Source: an uncultured Enhydrobacter sp. (GTDB lineage: Bacteria > Pseudomonadota > Gammaproteobacteria > Pseudomonadales > Moraxellaceae). Taken from it: 64,000 nucleotides of DNA. Where the stretch lies: assembly GCA_946222995.1 (NCBI GenBank), contig CAMIOS010000005.1, positions 1-64,000 on the forward strand, given 5' to 3'. Shown one piece after another: positions 8,515 to 16,702 of this stretch. Every line of letters starts with the position of its first letter. Within the stretch, counting starts at the first letter, position 1. Made by a program: the position numbers and the translations under genes. The notes under the pieces were generated by a model, which worked only from the letters and a program-made list of their open reading frames with translations, did not search any database and had not been told where the DNA came from.

Positions 8515-10638
8515 ATGAGCACAAAATTGATGTCCACGCAGATTGAAGACAATAAAGCGAGTTTTCCCCATATTTTTGAGCCGCTCGATTTAGGTTTTAC
8601 CACGCTTAAAAATCGTATCGTGATGGGCTCGATGCACACAGGGCTAGAAGACCGATTTTTTAATTATGGTAAGCTTGCGGCGTATTTTGCAGAACGTGCC
8701 AAAGGTGGTGTGGCGATGATGATTACGGGCGGTATTGCTCCTAATCGTGAAGGCTGGCTGACACCGATGGGCGGGACACTGAATCATAAAGCCGATGTCT
8801 TTAATCATCGCCGGTTGACCCAAGCTGCTCATAAATATGGTAGCAAGCTTGTCATGCAGATCTTGCACAGTGGACGTTATGGTTACCATCCATTTGTGGT
8901 TTCGGCAAGTAACATTAAGTCGCCAATCTCCCCATTTAAACCCCGGCAAATGAGCATTAAAAATATCCAATCGACGATCGCAGATTATGCCCATTGTGCC
9001 CGTCTTGCCAAAATGGCAGGCTATGATGGGGTAGAAATCATGGGCTCAGAGGGCTATTTGCTCAATCAATTTTTGAGCCGCCATGTCAATCAGCGTGAGG
9101 ATGAGTATGGCGGTAGCCTTGAGAATCGTATGCGGTTTCCTTTAGCTGTGGTCAAAGCGGTGCGTGAGGCAGTGGGACAAGATTTTATCATTACCTTTCG
9201 GCTGTCGATGATAGATTTGGTGCCTGATGGCAATACCATGACGGAAGTGATTGAGATAGCTCAAGCGTTAGAGCAAGCGGGCGTGACCATTATCAATACT
9301 GGTATCGGCTGGCATGAAGCCCGAGTACCAACGATTGTGACTTCGGTGCCTCGTGCGGCTTTTGCTGAGGTGGTCGCCGAGGTCAAAAAGCACGTTAACA
9401 TTCCTGTGATGGTGGCAAACCGTATCAATATGCCCGAAACCGCCGAAAGTCTACTTGCCAGCGGGGCGGCGGATTTGGTGCAGATGGCTCGTCCGTTTTT
9501 GGCTGACCCACACTGGGTCAATAAAACCGAGCAAGGGCAAGTCAATCTGATTAACACCTGTATTGCCTGCAACCAAGCCTGCCTTGATCATACCTTCGAG
9601 CATAAACGCTCAACTTGCTTGGTCAATCCACAAGCGTGCTATGAAACCGAATTGGTGTATAAACCCGCCAAAACTATCAAAAAAATAGCCGTGGTGGGCG
9701 CAGGGATGGCAGGCTTATCCGCTGCCACCGTTGCTGCACAGCGCGGTCATCAAGTAACACTGTTTGAAGCCCAAAACAAAATTGGTGGACAGTTTAATTA
9801 TGCCAAAGTCATTCCGGGTAAAGAGGAGTTTTATCAAACGATCCGCTATTTTGATAATTTGGTAAAACAGCTTAATATTGACCTCAAACTCAATCATAAG
9901 GTCGAAAAAAATGAACTTGAAGCCGGTAAATTTGATGATGTGATTATCGCCACAGGCGTTATCCCACGGACGCTTAAAATTGAGGGAGCAGAATTACCCC
10001 AAGTGATCAGCTATGCTGAATTATTATCGGGTAAAAAGACGGCAGGCAAAAAAGTGGCGGTCATTGGCGCAGGCGGGATAGGATTTGATGTTAGCGAATA
10101 CTTGACATCCACGCATGTTGTTCCTTTTGATAAATTTGACCAAGATGACAGCGGCAACTTCATACCACAACCGCATCCCCAAAGCGTTGAATCATGGAAA
10201 CAAGAGTGGGGCGTGGACACCACAAGCGATTATGATAGTAAAGGCGGTCTGGTGAAGCCTAAGCCAATCATTCCCACCCGAGAAGTGTATCTGATGCAAC
10301 GCAAACAAGGACGATTGGGTGCAGGACTTAACAAAACCTCTGGCTGGGTACATCGGGCGCATATCAACAAGCACGGCGTTAAACAAATGGGTGGCGTCAG
10401 TTATGAGAAAATCACCAACGAAGGCATTTGGGTGACCACGCCCGAAGGACAAAGCCAGCTACTGCGAGTCGATAGTGTGGTGGTGTGTGCAGGACAAGAA
10501 TCAGTCAATGACTTGATGCCACAAGTGGGTGATAGCTTATCGGCACAATATCATGTGATTGGTGGGGCAAAATTGGCAGGTGAGCTAGATGCCAAACGCG
10601 CCATCCGAGAAGGGGCAGAATTGGCGGCATCTTTATAG
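8515..10638 (+). CDS. fadH: NADPH-dependent 2,4-dienoyl-CoA reductase
   Basis: Reduces 2,4-dienoyl-CoA during beta-oxidation of unsaturated fatty acids. An N-terminal old-yellow-enzyme TIM barrel (residues ~18-340, FMN) begins FEPLDLGFTTLKNRIVMGSM. A 4Fe-4S cysteine cluster follows (CIACNQAC ... STCLVNP, ~345-375), then FAD/NADPH Rossmann motifs (VVGAGMAGLSAA near 395 and VIGAGGIGFDVSE near 520). 707 residues, longer than the 672 of E. coli by an N-terminal tail and small insertions. AAGGAT precedes the ATG. Monocistronic, ending at a shared terminator facing rpmF. Confidence 0.95.
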   Translation: MSTKLMSTQIEDNKASFPHIFEPLDLGFTTLKNRIVMGSMHTGLEDRFFNYGKLAAYFAERAKGGVAMMITGGIAPNREGWLTPMGGTLNHKADVFNHRRLTQAAHKYGSKLVMQILHSGRYGYHPFVVSASNIKSPISPFKPRQMSIKNIQSTIADYAHCARLAKMAGYDGVEIMGSEGYLLNQFLSRHVNQREDEYGGSLENRMRFPLAVVKAVREAVGQDFIITFRLSMIDLVPDGNTMTEVIEIAQALEQAGVTIINTGIGWHEARVPTIVTSVPRAAFAEVVAEVKKHVNIPVMVANRINMPETAESLLASGAADLVQMARPFLADPHWVNKTEQGQVNLINTCIACNQACLDHTFEHKRSTCLVNPQACYETELVYKPAKTIKKIAVVGAGMAGLSAATVAAQRGHQVTLFEAQNKIGGQFNYAKVIPGKEEFYQTIRYFDNLVKQLNIDLKLNHKVEKNELEAGKFDDVIIATGVIPRTLKIEGAELPQVISYAELLSGKKTAGKKVAVIGAGGIGFDVSEYLTSTHVVPFDKFDQDDSGNFIPQPHPQSVESWKQEWGVDTTSDYDSKGGLVKPKPIIPTREVYLMQRKQGRLGAGLNKTSGWVHRAHINKHGVKQMGGVSYEKITNEGIWVTTPEGQSQLLRVDSVVVCAGQESVNDLMPQVGDSLSAQYHVIGGAKLAGELDAKRAIREGAELAASL

Positions 10639-10665
10639 ACACAGCGTTTTAAGCCAATTTAGACC

Positions 10666-10701
10666 AAAAAAACTGACACTCATTTGAGGGTCAGTTTTTT
10701 T
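10666..10701. terminator. Bidirectional terminator between fadH and rpmF
   Basis: A-run, stem ACTGAC-A-CTC / GAG-G-GTCAGT with a four-base ATTT loop and one internal mismatch, then a T-run. The flanking A and T runs let it serve fadH on the plus strand and rpmF on the minus strand. Confidence 0.85.
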
Positions 10702-10727
10702 AAATAACCATTTATTCAAATTGCAAA

Positions 10728-10913
10728 TTATTCTTCAACCGCTGCAACTTTAAATAATTGACGACCACGGTAAAAACCATCTTTGGTAGCGTGATGACGA
10801 ATGTGTTTTTCGCCCGTGGTTTTATCAACCGCAACCGCGTTGATAACAATATGGTCGTGAGAACGACGCATGTCTCGGCGTGAACGGCTTTTACGATTTT
10901 GTTGAACAGCCAT
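10728..10913 (-). CDS. rpmF: 50S ribosomal protein L32
   Basis: 61 residues beginning MAVQQNRKSRSRRDMRRSHD and continuing with VDKTTGEKHIRHH, the standard L32 pattern. This is the cysteine-free form, so no zinc ribbon. Shine-Dalgarno AGGAGC is well placed. It follows yceD as in most proteobacteria. The usual downstream fatty-acid genes are not here: fabD-fabG-acpP lie about 12 kb away. Confidence 0.97.
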   Translation of the reverse strand: MAVQQNRKSRSRRDMRRSHDHIVINAVAVDKTTGEKHIRHHATKDGFYRGRQLFKVAAVEE

Positions 10914-11064
10914 GATAAGCTCCTGTGTAAACTAAAAATCTGTGACAGTAAATATCCGAGCGTCAATCCACATCCACAAGACAATGTGAATGAGTGGCAA
11001 GGACAGTGCCTATTAGCGCATACAAATAACTTAGCCAATAAGCAGGCAAATTTATAAACGCCAC

Positions 11065-11093
11065 ATTATACGCTAAATTATTGCCGTTGCAAA
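11065..11093 (-). promoter_or_regulatory. Putative promoter for rpmF
   Basis: Minus-strand TTTGCA (11093-11088), 17-base spacer and a perfect TATAAT (11070-11065) in the 209-base gap between yceD and rpmF. It would give a leader of about 145 bases and let L32 be made independently of YceD. Confidence 0.45.
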
Positions 11094-11122
11094 GTGCGAT
11101 TTTAGTTTATTTGGGCATGGGC

Positions 11123-11701
11123 TTAAGATTTTAGTTGCACTTTAAGGTCAGCAAGCATCGCAAACGGATTGGCTTTTTCCTCGCTATCGGCAGGCAACTC
11201 ACCAATTTGAGTGATTGCCATTTCACAGTCATCATGCTTTGGCGATAGCGGCAGCTCGACCAACAATTCATCTTCTATCATGGGTAACAGCCACAGCTTG
11301 TTGCCATCGGTAATTTCTTCAAGCAAGATGGTATCAGTGTCTTCGTCAAGCAATGCCACATGGCTTTGATTTTCTAGCAAGGCAAGCTCGCTATCAATCG
11401 CTAGCTCCACTGCTACAGGTTCTAGACAGCGTTGGCAAGTCTGCCAAATCACGCCATCGGTTTGCAAATGCCAAAACAAAATCTCACCTCGTTTTTCGAT
11501 GGTTAAGCGTACCCCAAGCGCCTCATCATTGCGATGACTGCTATCTCGTAACGCCCACAGTCTAGGAAATTGTTCAAGCGGGATTTTGCCCGCCCATTCA
11601 TAATGGGTGTCATTGTTATGTTCCCATTTGTCAAGGTCAATAAACTTGATCAAAGGCACGCTAGAAGTGGCAGACGGTTGGGATTGTGGTAAGTTTGGCA
11701 T
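11123..11701 (-). CDS. yceD: YceD/DUF177 family protein
   Basis: 192-residue acidic protein that precedes rpmF in many bacteria and is linked to 23S rRNA accumulation or ribosome assembly. The CQRCLEP segment in the middle is the family's recognisable CxxC motif, and the position beside L32 supports the call. Shine-Dalgarno AGGAG lies before the ATG. The N-terminal 20 residues are Pro/Ser/Gln-rich and probably disordered. Confidence 0.88.
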   Translation of the reverse strand: MPNLPQSQPSATSSVPLIKFIDLDKWEHNNDTHYEWAGKIPLEQFPRLWALRDSSHRNDEALGVRLTIEKRGEILFWHLQTDGVIWQTCQRCLEPVAVELAIDSELALLENQSHVALLDEDTDTILLEEITDGNKLWLLPMIEDELLVELPLSPKHDDCEMAITQIGELPADSEEKANPFAMLADLKVQLKS

Positions 11702-11851
11702 GGCACACTCCTAAGATTGGTAAAATTGGCGATAAAAAGGTTAAATAAAAATAAGCACTCAAACAAGGATTCGGTAAAATCGCATTTTAATTATATAATG
11801 GCAAGTTTAGCAAATTTCCATCATTAATCTTGTAGGATTTAGTGTAATAGC

Positions 11852-12562
11852 ATGAAACACCATTCAACCTGGACGGTTTTTGAGTTTACGACACCGCCGT
11901 TTATCAGTTATTTAACCTGTGTGCGTAGTTGTATGGCTACAAATAACAGCGTAATGATGCGTAAGCGATATATAGGTGAGACGGCCAACTTTAGCAGTGT
12001 GCGATGGCAATATAATGAAAAGCTGCAAGTAGAGTGGTTGATACAGCAATTTAATCGCTGGTTTGCTCACCATGACACGATATTGGTCAAAGGCGAGCAT
12101 GAGCCTGAATATTTTGCCAAAACCGCCACCGAGCCTGCCAAGATTGTATTTGCGCACGGTTTTTTTGCCAGTAGCTTGCATGAAATTAGCCATTGGTGCG
12201 TGGCAGGCAAGAGGCGCCGACAGCTGCATGATTTTGGCTATTGGTATGCCCCCGATGGTCGCAGTGAGCAACAACAACAAGCTTTTGAACAAGTTGAAAT
12301 TAAACCGCAAGCAATTGAATGCTTATTAACGCTAATGTGTGGAAAACGCTTTCGGGTGTCACAAGATAATTTGTTTGCTGATTTTGACACCTCAAAAAGT
12401 AGCTTTGCCAACGATGTAGAGCGCCAAGCCTTGCACTTTTGGCAAACAGGCGAAAAATTGCCCAGCGATGCCAAATTACTGCTGAAACACTTACAGATAT
12501 TACGCTCTTTACCGCTAAGCGCTGCTGAAATCGCCAAAAATTTTTATCAAAGTAGGCTATGA
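11852..12562 (+). CDS. epmC: Elongation factor P hydroxylase
   Basis: EpmC/YfcM hydroxylates the beta-lysylated lysine of elongation factor P. Diagnostic segments are KIVFAHGFFASSLHEISHWC, GYWYAPDGR and FEQVEIKPQAIE; the HEISHW histidines and the glutamate are metal-binding candidates. The family is about 180 residues; this frame has about 45 extra N-terminal residues. The true start may be the ATG at 11933 or those at 11954/11957, because the first ATG has a poorly spaced AGGAT. EF-P and EpmA/EpmB are not in the window. Confidence 0.9.
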   Translation: MKHHSTWTVFEFTTPPFISYLTCVRSCMATNNSVMMRKRYIGETANFSSVRWQYNEKLQVEWLIQQFNRWFAHHDTILVKGEHEPEYFAKTATEPAKIVFAHGFFASSLHEISHWCVAGKRRRQLHDFGYWYAPDGRSEQQQQAFEQVEIKPQAIECLLTLMCGKRFRVSQDNLFADFDTSKSSFANDVERQALHFWQTGEKLPSDAKLLLKHLQILRSLPLSAAEIAKNFYQSRL

Positions 12563-12625
12563 ATGGGTTAAGCGCACCCACCTACTCACGGCTGCTAACA
12601 ATAGCGTTCTGCTAAACATTGGGTC

Positions 12626-12655
12626 AAAAAAATGGGCAAATCATTTTCGCCCATT
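12626..12655 (-). terminator. Intrinsic terminator after the cytochrome c' gene
   Basis: On the minus strand the perfect stem AATGGGC / GCCCATT with an 11-base loop is followed by a T-run. It sits just past the stop codon of the minus-strand cytochrome gene. Confidence 0.75.
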
Positions 12656-12675
12656 GATGAACAAACCGCTTAAAA

Positions 12676-13242
12676 TTAATCCGCTTTAAAGGTCTCATGA
12701 CAACCTTTACAACTTGCCCCTACATTTGCAAATTGGGTTTTGACCGCATCTGCACTGGTGGCAGTGGCAGCGGCGGTATTAAGTGCCGTGGCTGCGGTTT
12801 TAAAGGCGGTGATTTTTTGCTGAAAGCCTGCATTGTCTGTCCAAATGTTGGCTTTGGCATCGCCGCCTTTGGCATCAGCAGTAAAGTGTGCCCAAGGGTC
12901 TTGGTTAAGCTTGGCAGCCGCTTCTTTAAAGGTGGCAGCGTTAAAAGTAGCAGGATCTTTGACCATACCGCCCATGGTTTGATTGGCTTTTTTCCAGGAC
13001 TTCATGATCTGTTCACGCGCTTCTTTATGTTGCGCTGGGGTCATGTTTGTGGTTGCCATGGCGGTGGCTGTATTGGCTGAGTCCGTAGTCGCTGTTGCCA
13101 AGTTAGTGGCGGAAGCTGGCGCAACCGTGGTGGTTTGAGCGCTAGGGGCAGAGGCGGGGTTATCGGCTTTTTTCTCGGGTTTATGACAACCGACCAATGC
13201 CAGCGCAACGATTAGCGGGGTAAAGCGTTTGAATGGGGTCAT
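12676..13242 (-). CDS. Cytochrome c'/c-556 family lipoprotein
   Basis: Exported haem protein of 188 residues. The N-terminus is a lipoprotein signal with lipobox LVGC at about residue 18, followed by a Ala/Thr/Ser-rich linker of about 50 residues. The domain then begins near REQIMKSWKKANQTMGGMV and ends with the single haem site CKGCH near the C-terminus, the hallmark position of cytochrome c'. Family members bind NO or serve as electron carriers; the role here is open. AGGAAAA precedes the ATG. Confidence 0.87.
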   Translation of the reverse strand: MTPFKRFTPLIVALALVGCHKPEKKADNPASAPSAQTTTVAPASATNLATATTDSANTATAMATTNMTPAQHKEAREQIMKSWKKANQTMGGMVKDPATFNAATFKEAAAKLNQDPWAHFTADAKGGDAKANIWTDNAGFQQKITAFKTAATALNTAAATATSADAVKTQFANVGASCKGCHETFKAD

Positions 13243-13336
13243 TTTTCCTGCCTTTTAATAATATCCTTTGGTGGGTGTGAATAAGTTTTAAAGTCTAGCA
13301 AAAACTATTTTACCAAGTTGTATGTTTTGGTAAAAA

Positions 13337-13822
13337 TTAATCGCGACTTTGCATGGTGATTGACTTGCCTTGGGTTTTAATGGTTTTGCCTTGTAGGACG
13401 GCGTGGGCAATTTCTAGGTGTTTTGGGTCGCTAAAGCCATGAATGTGATACAACGCCTTGCCTTGTGCATCACGAATAGCCATTGTATGTCCCTCAATAT
13501 GCACGCTGTTTTGTGGGGTAAGTTGGTATTGCGTGGTTTTGCCAAGTTGATAATGAGTAAATCCCTTGGTGGTCAAGCGTAGTTCGCCGCCGCTTAAGGT
13601 TTTGGTTGTGTTTTTATGTTGCAAAAAATACCAAACGCCCATGCCTGCCACTATCACCACAACCAACAATGCCATGATACCTGCCGAAATAACACCGAGC
13701 ATTTTGAGCCCACCGATCACCGCCATGAACACCGCATAAAGGAGCACTTGGGTTAAGAGAGGGTTGGCGGTTGGGGCAGGATTGAGGGAGACGTTGATTC
13801 CATCATCGGTGACTTTTAGCAT
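13337..13822 (-). CDS. Uncharacterised two-helix membrane protein
   Basis: 161 residues, family not recognised. Two adjacent hydrophobic helices (about residues 23-43 and 46-66) are followed by a soluble domain of about 90 residues rich in beta-prone segments and ending in a basic tail. The layout resembles PH-like membrane proteins, but I cannot name a family. AAGGT lies nine bases before the ATG. It lies between rph and the cytochrome gene on the same strand, with the rph terminator upstream, so it probably has its own promoter. Confidence 0.75.
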   Translation of the reverse strand: MLKVTDDGINVSLNPAPTANPLLTQVLLYAVFMAVIGGLKMLGVISAGIMALLVVVIVAGMGVWYFLQHKNTTKTLSGGELRLTTKGFTHYQLGKTTQYQLTPQNSVHIEGHTMAIRDAQGKALYHIHGFSDPKHLEIAHAVLQGKTIKTQGKSITMQSRD

Positions 13823-13857
13823 AAGAGATTACCTTAATAAAAAAGGGTGCTTGATAG

Positions 13858-13886
13858 AAAAAGGGCGTATGCAACACGCCCTTTTT
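13858..13886 (-). terminator. Terminator after rph
   Basis: Perfect 11-bp stem AAAAAGGGCGT / ACGCCCTTTTT with a short loop. Flanking TTGATAG (13851-13857) and CTATCAA (13892-13898) extend the base of the hairpin. Symmetric A and T runs make it usable in both directions. Confidence 0.85.
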
Positions 13887-13916
13887 ATCAACTATCAAGT
13901 AAATTAAAGACAATAC

Positions 13917-14633
13917 TTACCACCCCAAGGCCGCTTGCTGTGCGGTGATGAGAGCTTTGATTCCTGCCTCAGCCACTGCTAACATGTCATCGGCTTGGGC
14001 ACGGGTAAAGGGCTTTTCTTCGGCAGTGCCTTGAATTTCGATAAATTCGCCTTTTTGGGTCATTACCACGTTAAGGTCAGTATCACAGCTTGAGTCTTCA
14101 GCGTAGTTTAAATCCAGTAAAACTTCCCCGTTTTTGATGCCCACGGATACCGCTGCCACAAGTCCAACCAGTGGGTCCGCTTTGAGTTTTTTGGTCTGCT
14201 GCAGTTTTTCAAGTGCATCGACCAATGCAATGGCTGCGCCAGTGATACTAGCCGTACGCGTACCGCCATCGGCTTGTAGAACATCGCAGTCAATATGAAT
14301 GGTGTTTTCGCCCAATTTTTCGAGGTCAACCATGGCTCGCAGGCTACGACCAATGAGACGTTGAATCTCTTGGGTGCGTCCAGATTGTTTGCCTTTCGCT
14401 GCTTCACGTTGGGTACGTTCATGGGTGGCACGCGGTAGCATACCGTATTCTGCTGTGACCCAGCCTTTGCCTGTGCCTTTAAGCCAACGGGGGACTTGGG
14501 TCTCAACACTGGCGGTACACAGCACCTTGGTATCGCCATAGCTGACCAGTACCGAGCCTTCGGCATGTTTGGTGTAGTGGCGCACAAAGCTAATAGGACG
14601 CAATTGGGAGTTTTCACGGTTGTCGATACGCAT
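13917..14633 (-). CDS. rph: Ribonuclease PH
   Basis: Phosphorolytic 3'-5' exoribonuclease that trims tRNA precursors. 238 residues, starting MRIDNRENSQLRPISF, with EYGMLPRATHERTQREA and the basic RTQEIQRLIGRSLRA region that binds phosphate and RNA; the aspartates around CDVLQADGGTRTASITGA are catalytic candidates. The length is complete, unlike the truncated enzyme of E. coli K-12. Single-gene unit closed by a strong terminator. Confidence 0.97.
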   Translation of the reverse strand: MRIDNRENSQLRPISFVRHYTKHAEGSVLVSYGDTKVLCTASVETQVPRWLKGTGKGWVTAEYGMLPRATHERTQREAAKGKQSGRTQEIQRLIGRSLRAMVDLEKLGENTIHIDCDVLQADGGTRTASITGAAIALVDALEKLQQTKKLKADPLVGLVAAVSVGIKNGEVLLDLNYAEDSSCDTDLNVVMTQKGEFIEIQGTAEEKPFTRAQADDMLAVAEAGIKALITAQQAALGW

Positions 14634-14761
14634 AGGGGTCTCGGTCTAGCAATAAAATTATCGAAGGGGAAAATGCGAGTTTATGCTACCTTGTGGCATG
14701 GATTTTGGCAAGCCTTTTAGCAATCTTGTGATGTCAGTTTTGTTAAAGTGACGCTAAATGC

Positions 14762-16573
14762 TTATTCTAAGCCTTCTTGTTTACGTAGCTCACGGCGAAG
14801 GGTTTTGCCCATTGCTGATTTTGGGATGGATGCAACAAAGCTAACATGGCGGGGGCGTTTGTAACCTGTTAGGTTTTTTTTGCCAAAATCAATCACCATC
14901 GCCTCAGTCAAGTCAGGGTTATGGGTGACAACAAAAATTTTGGGTTCTTCACCGCGTGTCGGGCTTGGCACGCCAATCACCGCACATTCTAGGATATCGG
15001 GATGTTCTAGCATAACGGTTTCGATTTCTGACGGGTACACATTAAAGCCTGATACCACCAACATGTCTTTTTTGCGATCAACGATTTTGATAAAACCGCG
15101 TTCATCCATGATGCCAATATCACCAGAGCGCAAATAGCCATGAGCGGTAAAGGTTGCCAGCGTTTCTTGTGGCAAATTGTGATAGCCTTGGATGACCTGT
15201 GGCCCTTTAATCACAATCTCGCCTCGCTCGCCAATCGGTACAGGGCGGTCATCTTCATCAAGTAACATAATGTCGGTTGCAGGGGCAGGAATACCCACTT
15301 TGTGATTAAATTCAGCAATAGTGAGTGGGTTAAAAGCGGCCACAGGCGAGGTCTCTGATAGCCCATAACCCTCAATGATCGGCATGCCGGTAACCGCATG
15401 CCAACGTTTAGCAATACTGCCCGAAATAGCCATACCACCGCCAATCACTGCTTTTAATCCCGAAAAATCCAGTTGACGAAAGGCTGGATTTTTTAATAGC
15501 CCGTTAAATAACGGATTGACGCCCAAGATAAAGCTTGGTGGATAACGGCGGATTTGCCCAACCAAGTTGGCAATATCGCTGGGATTATCGATTAATAGAC
15601 CTGTAAAGCCTTTAAATAACACCAATAAGCAACTGATGGTAAAAGAAAACACATGATACAAGGGCAAGGCGGATAAGATAATGTCACCTTGCATCTCTTC
15701 GTCATAGGCACTCACGATTAACGCATCAATTTGTAATAAATTTGCCAATAAATTACCATGCGTGAGCAGCGCCCCTTTTGCTACGCCAGTGGTACCCCCT
15801 GTATACTGTACGATTGCCACATCGTGTTGGGATAACTGTGGGCGTTGATACGGCTTAGTACAAGGCGATAATAGCTCACTAAATAGCCACCATTGCATTG
15901 CTGAGGCAACGTTGGCTGCCTGAGTGGTTGATGCAAGTTGATTGATCGAAGTTTGTTTGATAAATGCTCGACCAAAAATCTGGGAAAGCACCCAACGTTT
16001 GGTAAGCGATTTTGGGCGTAGCGAATAAGGTAGAATGGTGGAGGCGTGTTTGACCACATCTTGATAACGGCAGACGATAAGATGGGGGATTTGGTCTAAT
16101 ACTGGCTTACTTAAACGCTTAAAAGTTGGAGCAAATTTGTCCAATATCACTAACGCACGCACTGAGCAATCACCTAACTGATGCTCAAGCTCACGGGTGG
16201 TGTAGTGTGGATTAAAACTCACAAGTTTTAGACCCGCTCGCACTGCCGCTACCGCCACAATCGGATAATGCAGCCAATTTGGTAGTACCACGCCAATGGC
16301 ATCGCCTTGCTGTAGTCCTATCGCTTGCAGATGCGCAGCAAAGTGGCGGCTATACTGTTCTAATTGGCTGTAACTTAAATGATAATCGTGAAAAATATAG
16401 GCAGTTTGTTTACCAAAGGTGCTAAAACTTTCCTCAAAAATATCGACCAAGGTAATATCTTTGGGGGGCAAGTGAATAGTTGGGGTAATATTATAGCGCT
16501 CATAGCTAATGAGCCACGGGCGGTCACTATCCATAGCAGGCAAGGAGGTATCTATACGGGGCTTATGTTCCAC
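14762..16573 (-). CDS. Long-chain fatty acid-CoA ligase, paralogue 2
   Basis: AMP-forming acyl-CoA synthetase of about 603 residues. AMP/ATP P-loop YTGGTTGVAKGALLTHGN, adenylate motif EGYGLSETSP, hinge DRKKDMLVVSGFNVYPSEIE and catalytic lysine region near PKSAMGKTLRREL are all intact. It is clearly related to the neighbouring fadD but diverged, with an insertion around residues 180-240. The start is uncertain: GTG at 16573 or ATG at 16534, neither with a strong Shine-Dalgarno. A terminator separates it from fadD, so it is probably expressed separately and may prefer a different chain length. Confidence 0.9.
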   Translation of the reverse strand: MEHKPRIDTSLPAMDSDRPWLISYERYNITPTIHLPPKDITLVDIFEESFSTFGKQTAYIFHDYHLSYSQLEQYSRHFAAHLQAIGLQQGDAIGVVLPNWLHYPIVAVAAVRAGLKLVSFNPHYTTRELEHQLGDCSVRALVILDKFAPTFKRLSKPVLDQIPHLIVCRYQDVVKHASTILPYSLRPKSLTKRWVLSQIFGRAFIKQTSINQLASTTQAANVASAMQWWLFSELLSPCTKPYQRPQLSQHDVAIVQYTGGTTGVAKGALLTHGNLLANLLQIDALIVSAYDEEMQGDIILSALPLYHVFSFTISCLLVLFKGFTGLLIDNPSDIANLVGQIRRYPPSFILGVNPLFNGLLKNPAFRQLDFSGLKAVIGGGMAISGSIAKRWHAVTGMPIIEGYGLSETSPVAAFNPLTIAEFNHKVGIPAPATDIMLLDEDDRPVPIGERGEIVIKGPQVIQGYHNLPQETLATFTAHGYLRSGDIGIMDERGFIKIVDRKKDMLVVSGFNVYPSEIETVMLEHPDILECAVIGVPSPTRGEEPKIFVVTHNPDLTEAMVIDFGKKNLTGYKRPRHVSFVASIPKSAMGKTLRRELRKQEGLE

Positions 16574-16606
16574 GAACTCATCTACGATAAAGAACCATCA
16601 ATAATG

Positions 16607-16634
16607 AAAAAAAGGCGACTGATGGCCACCTTTT
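16607..16634 (-). terminator. Terminator after fadD
   Basis: On the minus strand AAAAGGTGGC and GTCGCCTTTT form a 10-bp stem (two G-U pairs) around CATCA and are followed by a seven-base T-run, about 70 bases past the fadD stop codon. Confidence 0.65.
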
Positions 16635-16702
16635 ATTTTGACATGTTATATTGATAGGCGCAAGATAAGCCCTGTACCCATCTTTTTTAAATAGGGGTTT
16701 TG

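Noticed and set aside
10712..11038. 108-codon minus-strand frame over rpmF
   Set aside because: Overlaps rpmF in another frame; L32 is unmistakable and has the proper start signal.
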